Origin: an uncultured Lachnospiraceae bacterium
Lineage (GTDB): Bacteria; Bacillota; Clostridia; Lachnospirales; Lachnospiraceae
Direction: 5' to 3'
DNA length: 64,000 bases
NCBI GenBank assembly: GCA_900544685.1
Contig: UQWA01000005.1
Coordinates: forward strand, 56,212-120,211
Shown: positions 25,775 to 34,298 of the stretch, piece by piece
Position numbering within the stretch: the first letter of the stretch is position 1
Layout: each line of letters begins with the position of its first letter
Translations under genes and position numbers: made by a program
The notes under the pieces: model-generated
Database searches by the model: none
What the model saw: the letters and a program-made list of their open reading frames with translations, nothing else
Told to the model about the DNA's origin: nothing

Positions 25775-26158
25775 TTGGCACGTGTAATGAAACATCTGTC
25801 CTTATTGCTGCTAAAGGTTCTGCTGATTGCACTCATTACATTTGGCTTGTATCAGTTTGGTACGTATGCATTTGATTTTGGCAGACAAATATACAGCGAA
25901 GAAGGCATGACGGCAGCACCTGGTAAAGATGTTGCCGTTGTGGTGTCTGAAGGGGAAAGTGTAAAGGAAGTTGCACAGATGCTGGAGCGGTTCGGATTGA
26001 TCCGTAATGCATATGTATTTATGGTGCAGGAACGGCTTTCCAGATATCATGGACAGATTCAACCTGGGAATTATGTGCTGAATACTTCCCAGAGTGGAAA
26101 TACCATGATAGCAATTTTGAGTGGACATACAGAGGAATCAGGCAATAAGGAGACATAG
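25775..26158 (+). CDS. Short MltG-like membrane protein without the catalytic domain
   Basis: The 127-residue protein has one N-terminal membrane helix (about residues 7-29) and an extracellular LysM-like segment (VVVSEGESVKEVAQMLERFGLI ... AYVFMVQ, then IQPGNYVLN and IAILSG). These match the N-terminal third of MltG, the endolytic transglycosylase that ends peptidoglycan strands. The large catalytic domain with its glutamate is absent and nothing downstream restores it. In Bacillus mltG (yrrL) sits at exactly this place, between DUF1292 and trmR, so the identity is supported by position. TTG 25775 follows GAGGAGG by 11 nt; ATG 25787 is an alternative. Confidence 0.72.
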   Translation: MARVMKHLSLLLLKVLLIALITFGLYQFGTYAFDFGRQIYSEEGMTAAPGKDVAVVVSEGESVKEVAQMLERFGLIRNAYVFMVQERLSRYHGQIQPGNYVLNTSQSGNTMIAILSGHTEESGNKET

Positions 26159-26161
26159 GAT

Positions 26162-26824
26162 ATGATAGTAGATGAGAGAATGGTGACTTATATCAATTCT
26201 CTGGATACCGGAAGCGGCGAATTCCTGGACAGACTGGAATTGCAGGCCAGAAAAGACCGCGTTCCGATCATACGACATGAGATGCAGAGTTTTCTGAAGG
26301 TTCTGCTTCAGATAAAAAGACCTGCAAGAATTCTGGAAGTAGGAACAGCTGTAGGATTTTCTGCCCTTCTGATGGCAAAATACACACCAGAAGAGACCAG
26401 AATTGTAACCATAGAGAAATATGAGAAGAGAATTCCCATAGCAAAGGAGAATTTCAGGGCAGGCGGGATGGAGCATCGCATTACCCTTATGGAAGGTGAA
26501 GCACTGGAGATCCTGAAGGACATGAATGACACTTTTGATTTTATTTTTATGGATGCAGCCAAAGGACAATATATTCATTTCTATCCGGAAGTGATGCGTC
26601 TGCTGGAACCGGGAGGAGTATTGGTTTCGGACAATGTCCTGCAGGAGGGGGATCTTATTGAATCACATTTTGCAGTGGAACGTAGAAACCGTACGATTTA
26701 TAAAAGAATGCGGGATTACCTTTATCTATTAAAACACGATGAACGCCTGGAGACGACGATCCTTCCTGTGGGAGACGGAGCGGCAGTCAGTTTCCGAAAG
26801 GAAACAGGCACATTGGAACTTTAA
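26162..26824 (+). CDS. trmR: tRNA 5-hydroxyuridine methyltransferase (YrrM/TrmR-like O-methyltransferase)
   Basis: The 220-residue class I SAM enzyme has ILEVGTAVGFSALLMA, the acidic IVTIEKYEKRI, and FDFIFMDAAKGQY followed by GGVLVSDNVLQEG, typical of the metal-dependent O-methyltransferase family 3. In Bacillus TrmR methylates 5-hydroxyuridine at the wobble base to 5-methoxyuridine, and its gene precedes the U32 proteins that make the hydroxyl. The same pair occurs here with no gap to the next gene, so I use the tRNA function rather than a generic caffeoyl-CoA-type name. It starts 3 nt after the MltG-like stop. Confidence 0.85.
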   Translation: MIVDERMVTYINSLDTGSGEFLDRLELQARKDRVPIIRHEMQSFLKVLLQIKRPARILEVGTAVGFSALLMAKYTPEETRIVTIEKYEKRIPIAKENFRAGGMEHRITLMEGEALEILKDMNDTFDFIFMDAAKGQYIHFYPEVMRLLEPGGVLVSDNVLQEGDLIESHFAVERRNRTIYKRMRDYLYLLKHDERLETTILPVGDGAAVSFRKETGTLEL

Positions 26825-26845
26825 GTGAACAGGAAAGGCAGCAAT

Positions 26846-28069
26846 ATGAGAAAACCAGAATTATTAATACCGGCGAGCAGTCTGGAAGTATTAAAGACAG
26901 CCGTTATTTTTGGAGCAGACGCAGTATATATTGGAGGAGAAGCATTTGGACTGAGAGCAAAGGCGAAGAATTTCTCCATGGAAGAAATGAAAGAAGGCAT
27001 TGAATTCGCCCATGAACGTGGAGTGAAGGTATATGTGACAGCGAATATTCTGGCACATAACTATGATCTGGCAGGAGTGGAAGAGTATTTTAAAGAACTT
27101 CGAGAGATTCATCCTGACGCACTGATTATTGCAGATCCGGGAGTATTTTCCATTGCAAAAAAAGTGTGTCCGGAGATTGAACGACACATCAGCACACAGG
27201 CCAATAATACCAACTATGAGACTTACCGTTTCTGGTATGAACTTGGGGCAAAAAGAGTGGTTTCTGCCAGAGAATTATCAATGGAAGAAATCCGTCAGAT
27301 TCGCGCCAATATACCGGATGACTGTGAGATTGAGACATTTATTCACGGTGCCATGTGCATTTCGTATTCCGGAAGATGTCTTCTCAGTAATTATTTTACA
27401 GGAAGAGATGCCAACAGGGGAGCCTGTACCCATCCATGCAGATGGAAATACGCAGTTGTGGAAGAGACAAGACCGGGAGAATACATGCCGGTTTATGAGA
27501 ATGAACGGGGGACCTACATTTTCAATTCCAAAGATCTGTGTATGATTGAACACATTCCGGAAATACTGGAATCCGGAATTGACAGTCTGAAGATTGAGGG
27601 AAGAATGAAGACAGCACTTTATGTTGCTACCGTTGCTCGTACTTACCGCAAAGCCATTGATGACTGTCTGCAGTCCAGAGAATTGTATGAGAAAAATTTG
27701 CCGTGGTATCTGGAACAGATTTCCAATTGTACTTACCGCCAGTTTACCACTGGATTTTTCTATGGAAAACCAGATGAAAACACGCAGATCTATGACAGCA
27801 ATACCTATGTGAAAGAATATACGTATCTGGGAATTGTGGGAGAAGTAACTGATGAAGGACTGTGCCGTATCGAGCAGCGAAATAAGTTTTCTGTAGGGGA
27901 AGAAATCGAGATCATGAAGCCAGATGGAGAAAATATTACTACAAAGGTATTACAGATTTTCAATGAAGACGGAGAAGAGCAGGAAAGTGCCCCGCATCCG
28001 AAACAAGTTTTATATATACGTCTGGATCAGAGAGCGGATCACTATGACATTTTAAGAAGAAAGGAATAA
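26846..28069 (+). CDS. trhP: U32 family tRNA hydroxylation protein TrhP
   Basis: The 407-residue peptidase-U32-like protein has PELLIPASSLEVLKTAVIFGADAVYIGG, the U32 signature IETFIHGAMCISYSGRCLLSN, RGACTHPCRW, and DSLKIEGRMKTALYVATV. In E. coli and Bacillus such proteins (TrhP/YegQ, YrrO) start prephenate-dependent 5-hydroxylation of tRNA U34. Together with TrmR just upstream it would make 5-methoxyuridine-type wobble bases. Only one U32 gene is present, where Bacillus has two (yrrN, yrrO). ATG 26846 is supported by AGGAAAGG 7 nt upstream. Confidence 0.88.
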   Translation: MRKPELLIPASSLEVLKTAVIFGADAVYIGGEAFGLRAKAKNFSMEEMKEGIEFAHERGVKVYVTANILAHNYDLAGVEEYFKELREIHPDALIIADPGVFSIAKKVCPEIERHISTQANNTNYETYRFWYELGAKRVVSARELSMEEIRQIRANIPDDCEIETFIHGAMCISYSGRCLLSNYFTGRDANRGACTHPCRWKYAVVEETRPGEYMPVYENERGTYIFNSKDLCMIEHIPEILESGIDSLKIEGRMKTALYVATVARTYRKAIDDCLQSRELYEKNLPWYLEQISNCTYRQFTTGFFYGKPDENTQIYDSNTYVKEYTYLGIVGEVTDEGLCRIEQRNKFSVGEEIEIMKPDGENITTKVLQIFNEDGEEQESAPHPKQVLYIRLDQRADHYDILRRKE

Positions 28070-28077
28070 GGAGTTGG

Positions 28078-28137
28078 AAAAGCACTAAAAAGGTATGAGG
28101 TACATAAACTAATAGAAACCCCCTTTGAGGTGCTTTT
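28078..28137 (+). promoter_or_regulatory. Long hairpin covering the sigK ribosome-binding site
   Basis: AAAAGCAC (28078-28085) pairs with GTGCTTTT (28130-28137), and AAAGG (28089-28093) with CCTTT (28122-28126). The sigK ribosome-binding site GAGGTG (28127-28132) is in the 3' arm. A sigma-E-like -10, CATAAACT (28103-28110), lies in the loop. Readthrough RNA would fold it; RNA started from the loop could not. Confidence 0.5.
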
Positions 28138-28138
28138 T

Positions 28139-28777
28139 ATGAAGTCCTTTCCAAAGCCACTTACAGCGGAAGAAGAAGCCTATTACCTGAGTCGATTCCG
28201 GGAAGGTGATATGGATGCAAAACGCATTCTCATTGAACGGAATCTCCGTCTGGTTGCACATGTGGCCAGGAAATATGTAAATCAGGGCGAGGAGACAGAA
28301 GACCTGATAGCAGTGGGAACGGTAGGACTCATTAAAGCTGTGGTGACTTTCGATCATCAGAAAAATAATAAGCTGGCTACTTATGCGGCCAGATGTGTAG
28401 AAAATGAATTGTTGATGCTGTTTCGAAACCGCCGCAAAGTAAACCGGGATGTTTCTATCTATGATCCCATTGGGACAGACAAAGAGGGGAACGAGATCAA
28501 TCTGTTGGATATATTAGAAAGCGAAAGCGTGGATGTTATTGAACAGATACAGGTCAGAGAAAACACCAGAAAACTGGGAAGGCTTCTGCAAAGTGAACTG
28601 ACCATGCGGGAGCGGCGGATTCTTCAGATGCGCTATGGACTTGGCATGGAGAAAGAAATGACGCAGAGAGAGATCGCAGGAGAGCTTGGAATTTCCAGAT
28701 CTTATGTATCCAGGATTGAAAAAACAGCCATAGAAAAGCTCAGGGAAAAATTTCAGGAGGAAATTAACGGATCATGA
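28139..28777 (+). CDS. sigK: RNA polymerase sporulation sigma factor SigK
   Basis: The 212-residue sigma factor has SFPKPLTAEEEAYYL, region 2 (ERNLRLVAHVARKYVNQGEETEDLIAVGTVGLIKAV and KLATYAARCVENELLMLFR), and region 4 with MRYGLGMEKEMTQREIAGELGISRSYVSRIEKTAIEKL. These fit the SigK/SigE group; the SFPKPL start and the short N-terminus favour SigK. There is no skin element and almost no pro-sequence, so activity is likely controlled by transcription rather than by excision or cleavage. ATG 28139 follows GAGGTG by 6 nt; GTG 28130 overlaps this ribosome-binding site. It directs late mother-cell genes. Confidence 0.88.
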   Translation: MKSFPKPLTAEEEAYYLSRFREGDMDAKRILIERNLRLVAHVARKYVNQGEETEDLIAVGTVGLIKAVVTFDHQKNNKLATYAARCVENELLMLFRNRRKVNRDVSIYDPIGTDKEGNEINLLDILESESVDVIEQIQVRENTRKLGRLLQSELTMRERRILQMRYGLGMEKEMTQREIAGELGISRSYVSRIEKTAIEKLREKFQEEINGS

Positions 28778-29343
28778 TATACTGGAGAGTTATGCCGGAA
28801 GGCTGCAGAAAAGCAGAACAGACAGCCTGTGCACAGCAGCTTCTGGCAGAAGCACTGAAAAGAGAATATCAGATGCTGATTCTTCCGCAGATTGAAAAAA
28901 CGGAGAAAGGGAAGCCATATTTTGTAGATTATCCGGAAATACACTTTAATTACAGCCATTGCAGAGATGTGGCTGTCTGTGTGTTAAGCAGTGCCAGAAC
29001 AGGCATTGATATAGAAACGATACGTCCGTTTCATGAGCAGACGGCCAGGAGATTCTGCTGTGACAGGGAATGGAACTGGCTCGAAAAGCAGGAAGACAGA
29101 GATCTGGCGTGGATCAGAGTCTGGACATTGAAAGAGGCTTATGTTAAATATACCGGAACGGGAATCCGTACAAATTTAAGTCAGATTGATATGCTGGATG
29201 TGCTGGAAAGCCAGTCAGAACAGAAGGAAGTATGGGATCACGGAACAAAGGTGATTCTGTATGCTGAGAGTATTCAGAATTGCAGAAAATGTATTTCTGT
29301 GTTTGGTGACCAGAAGATAAATAAAACAATGTGTTGTATTTGA
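28774..29343 (+). CDS. 4'-phosphopantetheinyl transferase superfamily protein
   Basis: The 189-residue protein has the Sfp-type signatures: FNYSHCRDVAVCVL, GIDIETIRPF with the metal-binding Asp and Glu, and RVWTLKEAYVKYTGTGI. It transfers phosphopantetheine from CoA to a carrier-protein serine. No carrier protein or polyketide/peptide synthase is visible in the window, so the substrate is unknown. The ATG overlaps the sigK stop (ATGA), which suggests co-expression with sigK, perhaps in the mother cell. The C-terminus is Cys/Lys-rich and unlike the family. Confidence 0.85.
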   Translation: MIYWRVMPEGCRKAEQTACAQQLLAEALKREYQMLILPQIEKTEKGKPYFVDYPEIHFNYSHCRDVAVCVLSSARTGIDIETIRPFHEQTARRFCCDREWNWLEKQEDRDLAWIRVWTLKEAYVKYTGTGIRTNLSQIDMLDVLESQSEQKEVWDHGTKVILYAESIQNCRKCISVFGDQKINKTMCCI

Positions 29344-29362
29344 ATTGAAAATGTGATATATT
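29334..29362 (+). promoter_or_regulatory. Promoter of comM
   Basis: TTGTAT (29334-29339) and TATATT (29357-29362) are 17 bp apart. The leader of about 80 nt contains two small stems, GCGC..GCGC near 29370 and CCAGA-GTTCT-TCTGG near 29392-29406. Confidence 0.55.
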
Positions 29363-29448
29363 AATTCTGCGCTGATCAGGCGCTTCATGCTCCAGAGTTC
29401 TTCTGGGGAAATTTCTAACATTACAATTGCATAGCAGGAGGAAGCAGA

Positions 29449-30975
29449 TTGTTTAGTAAAGTGTTATCTGCCGCTGTATATGGCGTGCAGAGCAGACTGG
29501 TGCAGGTGGAGGCGGATAGTATGGAAGGACTGCCTTCTTTTTCTATGGTAGGCTATTTGTCTACGCAGGTAAGGGAAGCACAGGATCGTGTAAGAACAGC
29601 ATTGAAAAATTCCGGTATCTACCTGCAGCCAAAGAAAATAACAGTGAACCTGTCCCCGGCGGATCTCCATAAATCGGGAACCGGATTTGACCTGCCCATT
29701 GCGGTGGCTATTGCAGCATCATACGGAATGGTTCCAAAAGAAAGTCTGGAAAATACCATCATTGTAGGAGAACTGAGTCTGAATGGAAGGCTGAATGCTG
29801 TGTCAGGGATTCTTCCGATAGCAGCAGATGCCGGAAAGTTTCATTGTAGCAGAATGATTGTACCCTGCCAGAATCAAAGAGAAGCAAAAGCCATACAGGG
29901 GCTGGAAGTAATCGGAGCCGGGACATTAAAAGATGTATTAGAATATCTTCAAAGTGAGGAACTTCCAGAAAATCAGGCAGAAGAAAGAGAAGAAATACAG
30001 ATAGAACATCAGGTGGATTTTTCAGAAGTGAAAGGGCAGGAGACGGTAAAAAGAGCAGCATTGATCGCGGCAGCAGGTTTTCACAATCTTCTGATGATCG
30101 GACCGCCCGGATCAGGGAAGTCGATGATTGCCAGAAGAATCGGAACGATTCTTCCAGAGCTGACCATGGAAGAATCCATCGAATTATCCAGAGTATATAG
30201 TGTTCTTGGGATGATACCGGCAAATGGATCCCTGCTGAGACAAAGGCCTTACCGGGCACCTCATCATACTATTACATCCAGAGCACTCTGTGGTGGCGGG
30301 CATGTACCTAAACCTGGGGAGATCAGCCTGGCACATAAGGGCGTATTATTTTTGGATGAGCTTCCGGAGTTTCATAGGGAAACACTGGAAATACTTCGCC
30401 AGCCTCTGGAAAGTGGAGAAGTACAGATTGCCAGGGCGGGATATCAGTATACGTTCCCATCACAGTTTATGCTGATTGGGGCAATGAATCCATGCCCCTG
30501 TGGTTATTATCCAGATTTGTCAAGATGTCAGTGTACCTGCACGGAAGTGAAAAAATATCTTGGAAAGGTCAGTCAGCCACTGTTGGATCGTATGGATATG
30601 ACCATTGAAGTATCAAGAGTCCCGTTTCTGGATCTGGAAAAAGAGAACTCGGGAACTTCCAGCATACAAATGCGCAGAAAAGTTGAAAGTGCCAGAGAAA
30701 TCCAGAAAAGGAGAATGATTGACAGCGGGAAGCTTTTCAATTCCCAGATGGAAACAAAAGAACTGGAATGTTTTTGCAGACTGGACGGAAAAAGTGCAGA
30801 ATTTATGAAAAAAGCCTTTGATGAGATGAAACTGAGCGCACGGGGATATGGTAGAATTCTGAAAGTGGCAAGGACAATTGCGGATCTGGAAGGGGCAGAG
30901 GAAATCGAACTGGAACATCTTCAGGAAGCACTGTGTTACCGAAGTACGGTACATATGTACTGGAAGGGAGGGTGA
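29449..30975 (+). CDS. comM: YifB/ComM-type Mg-chelatase-like AAA+ protein
   Basis: The 508-residue protein has an N-terminal Lon-protease-like fold region (VEADSMEGLPSFSMVGY, KITVNLSPADLHKSGTGFDLPIAVA), a AAA+ domain with Walker A GPPGSGKSM and Walker B GVLFLDELPEF, the AMNPCPCGYYPD zinc-like segment and a C-terminal helical domain. In naturally competent bacteria ComM is a branch-migration helicase for integrating incoming DNA. It is followed by dprA, another recombination gene, which supports that role. TTG 29449 follows AGGAGG by 7 nt. Its stop is 4 nt before the dprA ATG. Confidence 0.93.
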   Translation: MFSKVLSAAVYGVQSRLVQVEADSMEGLPSFSMVGYLSTQVREAQDRVRTALKNSGIYLQPKKITVNLSPADLHKSGTGFDLPIAVAIAASYGMVPKESLENTIIVGELSLNGRLNAVSGILPIAADAGKFHCSRMIVPCQNQREAKAIQGLEVIGAGTLKDVLEYLQSEELPENQAEEREEIQIEHQVDFSEVKGQETVKRAALIAAAGFHNLLMIGPPGSGKSMIARRIGTILPELTMEESIELSRVYSVLGMIPANGSLLRQRPYRAPHHTITSRALCGGGHVPKPGEISLAHKGVLFLDELPEFHRETLEILRQPLESGEVQIARAGYQYTFPSQFMLIGAMNPCPCGYYPDLSRCQCTCTEVKKYLGKVSQPLLDRMDMTIEVSRVPFLDLEKENSGTSSIQMRRKVESAREIQKRRMIDSGKLFNSQMETKELECFCRLDGKSAEFMKKAFDEMKLSARGYGRILKVARTIADLEGAEEIELEHLQEALCYRSTVHMYWKGG

Positions 30976-30979
30976 GAGA

Positions 30980-32053
30980 ATGGATGAATGGTTATGGATG
31001 TGCAGTCTGCCAGGATTTTACCGAAAGGATCTGGAAAGACTGCTACAGTTTTTTGAGACACCGGAGAGAATCTGGCGTGCTCAGGACAGCCAGATTGCCA
31101 TGCTGCCTTTTCTGAAAGAAAAACAGAAAGAGATCCTGAAAGAGTGGAACAGAAAGAAACCTTCGCAAATAAGGAATAAGACAGCAGAGAGCGGAATAAA
31201 GTTTACCAGTTACATGGAAGAAAACTATCCGCAAAAGCTTTTGGAGCTTCCGGATTATCCCTTTGGATTATTTTATCTGGGAGATCTTCCGAAAGCGCAG
31301 GAACGCTGCGTGGCTGTGGTGGGTGCAAGAATGTGTACAAACTATGGCAGAAATATTGCCATGCAGATTGCAGAAGAACTGGCAGCACATCAGATTGTAG
31401 TAGTCAGCGGCATGGCATATGGCGTGGACGGGATTGCCCAGGCTGCCTGTCTGAAATCGGGCGGAAGAAGCTATGCAGTGACGGGATGTGGTCCGGATAT
31501 CTGCTATCCTAAGGATCACCGGATGCTCTATCAGGATCTGGAAAAGAACGGTGGAGTCCTCAGTGAGTATGCGCCTGGAACACCTGCAAAACCATTGCAT
31601 TTTCCTATGCGAAACCGGCTGATCAGCGGTCTGTGTGAATGTGTGGTGGTCGTAGAGGCAAAGAAAAAGAGCGGTTCTCTGATTACCGCAGATCTTGCTT
31701 TGGAACAGGGCAGGGATGTGCTGGCGGTTCCGGGAAGAGTGTCGGATCCTTTAAGTGAAGGTTGCAATCATCTTATTTCACAGGGCGCAGGCATTCTTAC
31801 ATCTCTTGAGGATCTTAGGCAGTACCTTGGAATTACCGTAGAAAAAGTGAAAAAAAACAAAAAAAATAACATTAAGCTTGCAAGTTTAGAAAATATGGTG
31901 TATATTTGTCTGGATTTTCGACCAAAGAGTCTGACGGAGATTGTCAGATCTGCAGAGATGGCACCAGAGCAGGTTATGAGAATACTGACAGATTTTCAGA
32001 TGAGAGGACTGGTCGAAGAAATATCGAAGAATTATTACGTTTTGAAAAAATAG
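30980..32053 (+). CDS. dprA: DNA-processing protein DprA
   Basis: The 357-residue protein has the Rossmann-like core of DprA: VAVVGARMCTNYGRNIA, VVSGMAYGVDGIAQ, GCGPDICYPKDH, FPMRNRLISGL and KSGSLITADLALEQGRDVLAVPG. A helix-hairpin-helix-type N-terminus and a C-terminal winged-helix DML1-like domain (CLDFRPKSLTEIVRSA) flank it. DprA loads RecA on incoming single-stranded DNA. ATG 30980 follows GGGAGG; an open frame upstream overlaps comM and is not used. The comM-dprA-topA-codY order is standard for Firmicutes. Confidence 0.95.
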   Translation: MDEWLWMCSLPGFYRKDLERLLQFFETPERIWRAQDSQIAMLPFLKEKQKEILKEWNRKKPSQIRNKTAESGIKFTSYMEENYPQKLLELPDYPFGLFYLGDLPKAQERCVAVVGARMCTNYGRNIAMQIAEELAAHQIVVVSGMAYGVDGIAQAACLKSGGRSYAVTGCGPDICYPKDHRMLYQDLEKNGGVLSEYAPGTPAKPLHFPMRNRLISGLCECVVVVEAKKKSGSLITADLALEQGRDVLAVPGRVSDPLSEGCNHLISQGAGILTSLEDLRQYLGITVEKVKKNKKNNIKLASLENMVYICLDFRPKSLTEIVRSAEMAPEQVMRILTDFQMRGLVEEISKNYYVLKK

Positions 32054-32123
32054 AGACTGCACAGATGTGACAGAAGTAAAGAAGTTTTCGAAATGCAGTG
32101 GTTTTCCACGGAGGAGTTTTTAG

Positions 32124-34211
32124 ATGGCAAAATATCTGGTGATTGTAGAATCCCCGACGAAGGTAAAGACGATTAAGAAATTTCTGGGGTCTAACTATAC
32201 AGTTGCAGCATCCAATGGTCATGTACGCGATTTCCCAAAAAGTCAGTTTGGAATTGATGTAGAACATGACTTTGAACCAAAATATATTACAATCAGGGGG
32301 AAAGGGGAACTGCTTGCCGGTCTGAGAAAGGAAGTAAAAAAGGCAGACAAGATATTCCTCGCAACTGACCCGGACCGGGAAGGAGAGGCAATCAGCTGGC
32401 ATCTTACCCATGCACTGAAACTGGACGGTAATAAGAAGGTTTATCGTATTACTTTCAATGAGATTACCAAGAATGCGGTAAAGGCATCCCTGAAAAGCCC
32501 AAGAGCCATTGATATGGATCTGGTAGATGCACAGCAGGCACGCCGCATGCTTGACCGTATGGTGGGTTATAAGATCAGTCCGCTGCTGTGGCAAAAGGTA
32601 AAGAGAGGCTTAAGTGCCGGACGCGTACAGTCTGTTGTACTGCGTCTGATCGGAGACCGGGAAGATGAGATTAATGCATTTATTCCAGATGAATACTGGA
32701 GTCTGGATGCACATCTGAAGGTGGCTGGAGAAAAAAAGGCTTTGGAAGCCAAGTTTTACGGAACAGAGGATGAGAAGATCACAATTCACTCCAAAGAGGA
32801 AGTGGAGAAGATTCGGACAGAGATCGAAAAGGAACCATTTCAGATAAAAGAGATCAAGACAGGAGAACGTACCAGAAAGGCACCTCTTCCGTTTACCACC
32901 AGTACACTGCAGCAGGAAGCTGCCAAGGTATTGAATTTCTCCACACAGAAGACCATGAGGATTGCACAGCAGCTCTATGAAGGTATTGATATTAAGGGTA
33001 ACGGTACAGTGGGTCTTATTACCTATCTGAGAACCGATTCTACCAGAATTGCGGAAGAGGCAGATGTGTCAGCACGTGCATTTATCCGGGAAGAGTATGG
33101 AGAACAATATGTGGCTGGGAAGACGCAAAGTAAGAATTCCGGACAGAAGATTCAGGACGCACATGAAGCCATTCGTCCAAGTGATATTACCAGAACACCG
33201 GTGTTTGTAAAAGAATCCCTTTCCAGAGATCAGTTCCGCCTGTATCAGTTAATTTGGAGACGTTTTACAGCAAGCCGTATGGAGAATGCCAGATATGAGA
33301 CAACCTCTGTGAAGATTGGGGCAGGAAAGTATCGATTTACCGTGGCAACATCCAGAGTATTGTTTGATGGATTTATGTCTGTCTATACCCAAGACGGGGA
33401 TGAGGATGGAAAATCAAATACATTACTGTCTAAGATTACAAAGGATACCAGACTTACACTGAATGATATGCAGGAAAAGCAGCACTTTACACAACCACCG
33501 GCCCATTATACAGAAGCGTCGCTGGTAAAGACACTGGAGGAACTTGGGATCGGAAGACCAAGTACTTATGCGCCGACGATTACCACACTCCTGACCAGAC
33601 GTTATGTGACAAAGGAAAATAAGAATCTGTATATGACAGAGTTAGGCGAAGTAGTTAATAATATGATGAAAGAAGCATTTCCAAGTATTGTGGATGTGAA
33701 TTTCACTGCCAATATGGAATCTCTTCTGGATATGGTAGAAGAAGGAAAGGTGAACTGGAAGACCGTAGTCAGCAATTTCTATCCGGATCTGGATGAAGCA
33801 GTTCAGAACGCAGAGAAGGAACTGGAAGAGGTAAAGATTGAAGATGAAGTGACAGATGTGATCTGTGAACAGTGTGGTCGCAATATGGTAGTAAAATACG
33901 GACCTCACGGCAAGTTCCTTGCCTGCCCTGGATTCCCTGACTGTCGTAATACTAAGCCATATCTCGAGAAAATCGGTATTGCATGTCCAAAATGCGGAAA
34001 AGAAGTTGTGATCCGCAAGACCAAGAAGGGCAGAAAATACTACGGATGTGAGAACAATCCGGAATGCGATTTTATGTCCTGGCAGAGGCCATCAGAGAAA
34101 AAGTGTCCGAACTGTGGAGGATATATGCTGGAGAAGGGCAATAAGTTGGTATGTGCCGACGAGCAGTGTGGGTATGTAGAAAACATGGAAAAGAAAAACG
34201 AAGATTCATAA
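32124..34211 (+). CDS. topA: DNA topoisomerase I
   Basis: The 695-residue type IA enzyme relaxes negative supercoils. The Toprim domain starts YLVIVESPTKVKTIKKFLG and has DPDREGEAISWH; the active-site tyrosine is Y301 in LITYLRTDSTR. Three C-terminal four-cysteine zinc ribbons are visible (CEQCG..CPGFPDC, CPKCG..CENNPEC, CPNCG..CADEQC). The gene has a good AGGAG and ends in a strong terminator. Its place between dprA and codY is conserved, though trmFO, present between topA and codY in many Bacillus genomes, is missing. Confidence 0.98.
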   Translation: MAKYLVIVESPTKVKTIKKFLGSNYTVAASNGHVRDFPKSQFGIDVEHDFEPKYITIRGKGELLAGLRKEVKKADKIFLATDPDREGEAISWHLTHALKLDGNKKVYRITFNEITKNAVKASLKSPRAIDMDLVDAQQARRMLDRMVGYKISPLLWQKVKRGLSAGRVQSVVLRLIGDREDEINAFIPDEYWSLDAHLKVAGEKKALEAKFYGTEDEKITIHSKEEVEKIRTEIEKEPFQIKEIKTGERTRKAPLPFTTSTLQQEAAKVLNFSTQKTMRIAQQLYEGIDIKGNGTVGLITYLRTDSTRIAEEADVSARAFIREEYGEQYVAGKTQSKNSGQKIQDAHEAIRPSDITRTPVFVKESLSRDQFRLYQLIWRRFTASRMENARYETTSVKIGAGKYRFTVATSRVLFDGFMSVYTQDGDEDGKSNTLLSKITKDTRLTLNDMQEKQHFTQPPAHYTEASLVKTLEELGIGRPSTYAPTITTLLTRRYVTKENKNLYMTELGEVVNNMMKEAFPSIVDVNFTANMESLLDMVEEGKVNWKTVVSNFYPDLDEAVQNAEKELEEVKIEDEVTDVICEQCGRNMVVKYGPHGKFLACPGFPDCRNTKPYLEKIGIACPKCGKEVVIRKTKKGRKYYGCENNPECDFMSWQRPSEKKCPNCGGYMLEKGNKLVCADEQCGYVENMEKKNEDS

Positions 34212-34220
34212 AATGAGGAA

Positions 34221-34258
34221 AGAGAAATTACAGAAATGGCTGTGATTTCTCTTTTTTT
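34221..34258 (+). terminator. Terminator of topA
   Basis: AGAGAAAT (34221-34228) and ATTTCTCT (34245-34252), extended inward by ACAG/CTGT, followed by TTTTTT (34253-34258). It closes the dprA-topA unit. Confidence 0.9.
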
Positions 34259-34271
34259 CAGATAAATAAAA

Positions 34272-34287
34272 ATAATATCGATATTAT
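34272..34287. promoter_or_regulatory. 16-bp palindrome upstream of codY
   Basis: ATAATATCGATATTAT is a perfect palindrome lying between the topA terminator and the codY promoter. It overlaps the left part of the CodY-box candidate and may be part of the same operator. Confidence 0.4.
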
Positions 34288-34296
34288 CTGAAAATT
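34282..34296 (+). promoter_or_regulatory. Candidate CodY-binding box in front of codY
   Basis: TATTATCTGAAAATT matches the CodY consensus AATTTTCWGAAAATT at 13 of 15 positions, including the central CTG and the complete GAAAATT half. It ends 2 bp before the -35 of the codY promoter, a place suited for autorepression. Confidence 0.6.
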
Positions 34297-34298
34297 TA

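Noticed and set aside
28139..28777. Assignment as sporulation sigma factor SigE
   Set aside because: The short N-terminus and SFPKPL start fit SigK, and no spoIIGA gene is upstream.
30878..30979. Upstream in-frame extension of dprA into comM
   Set aside because: ATG 30980 has GGGAGG at the right distance and fits the family length.
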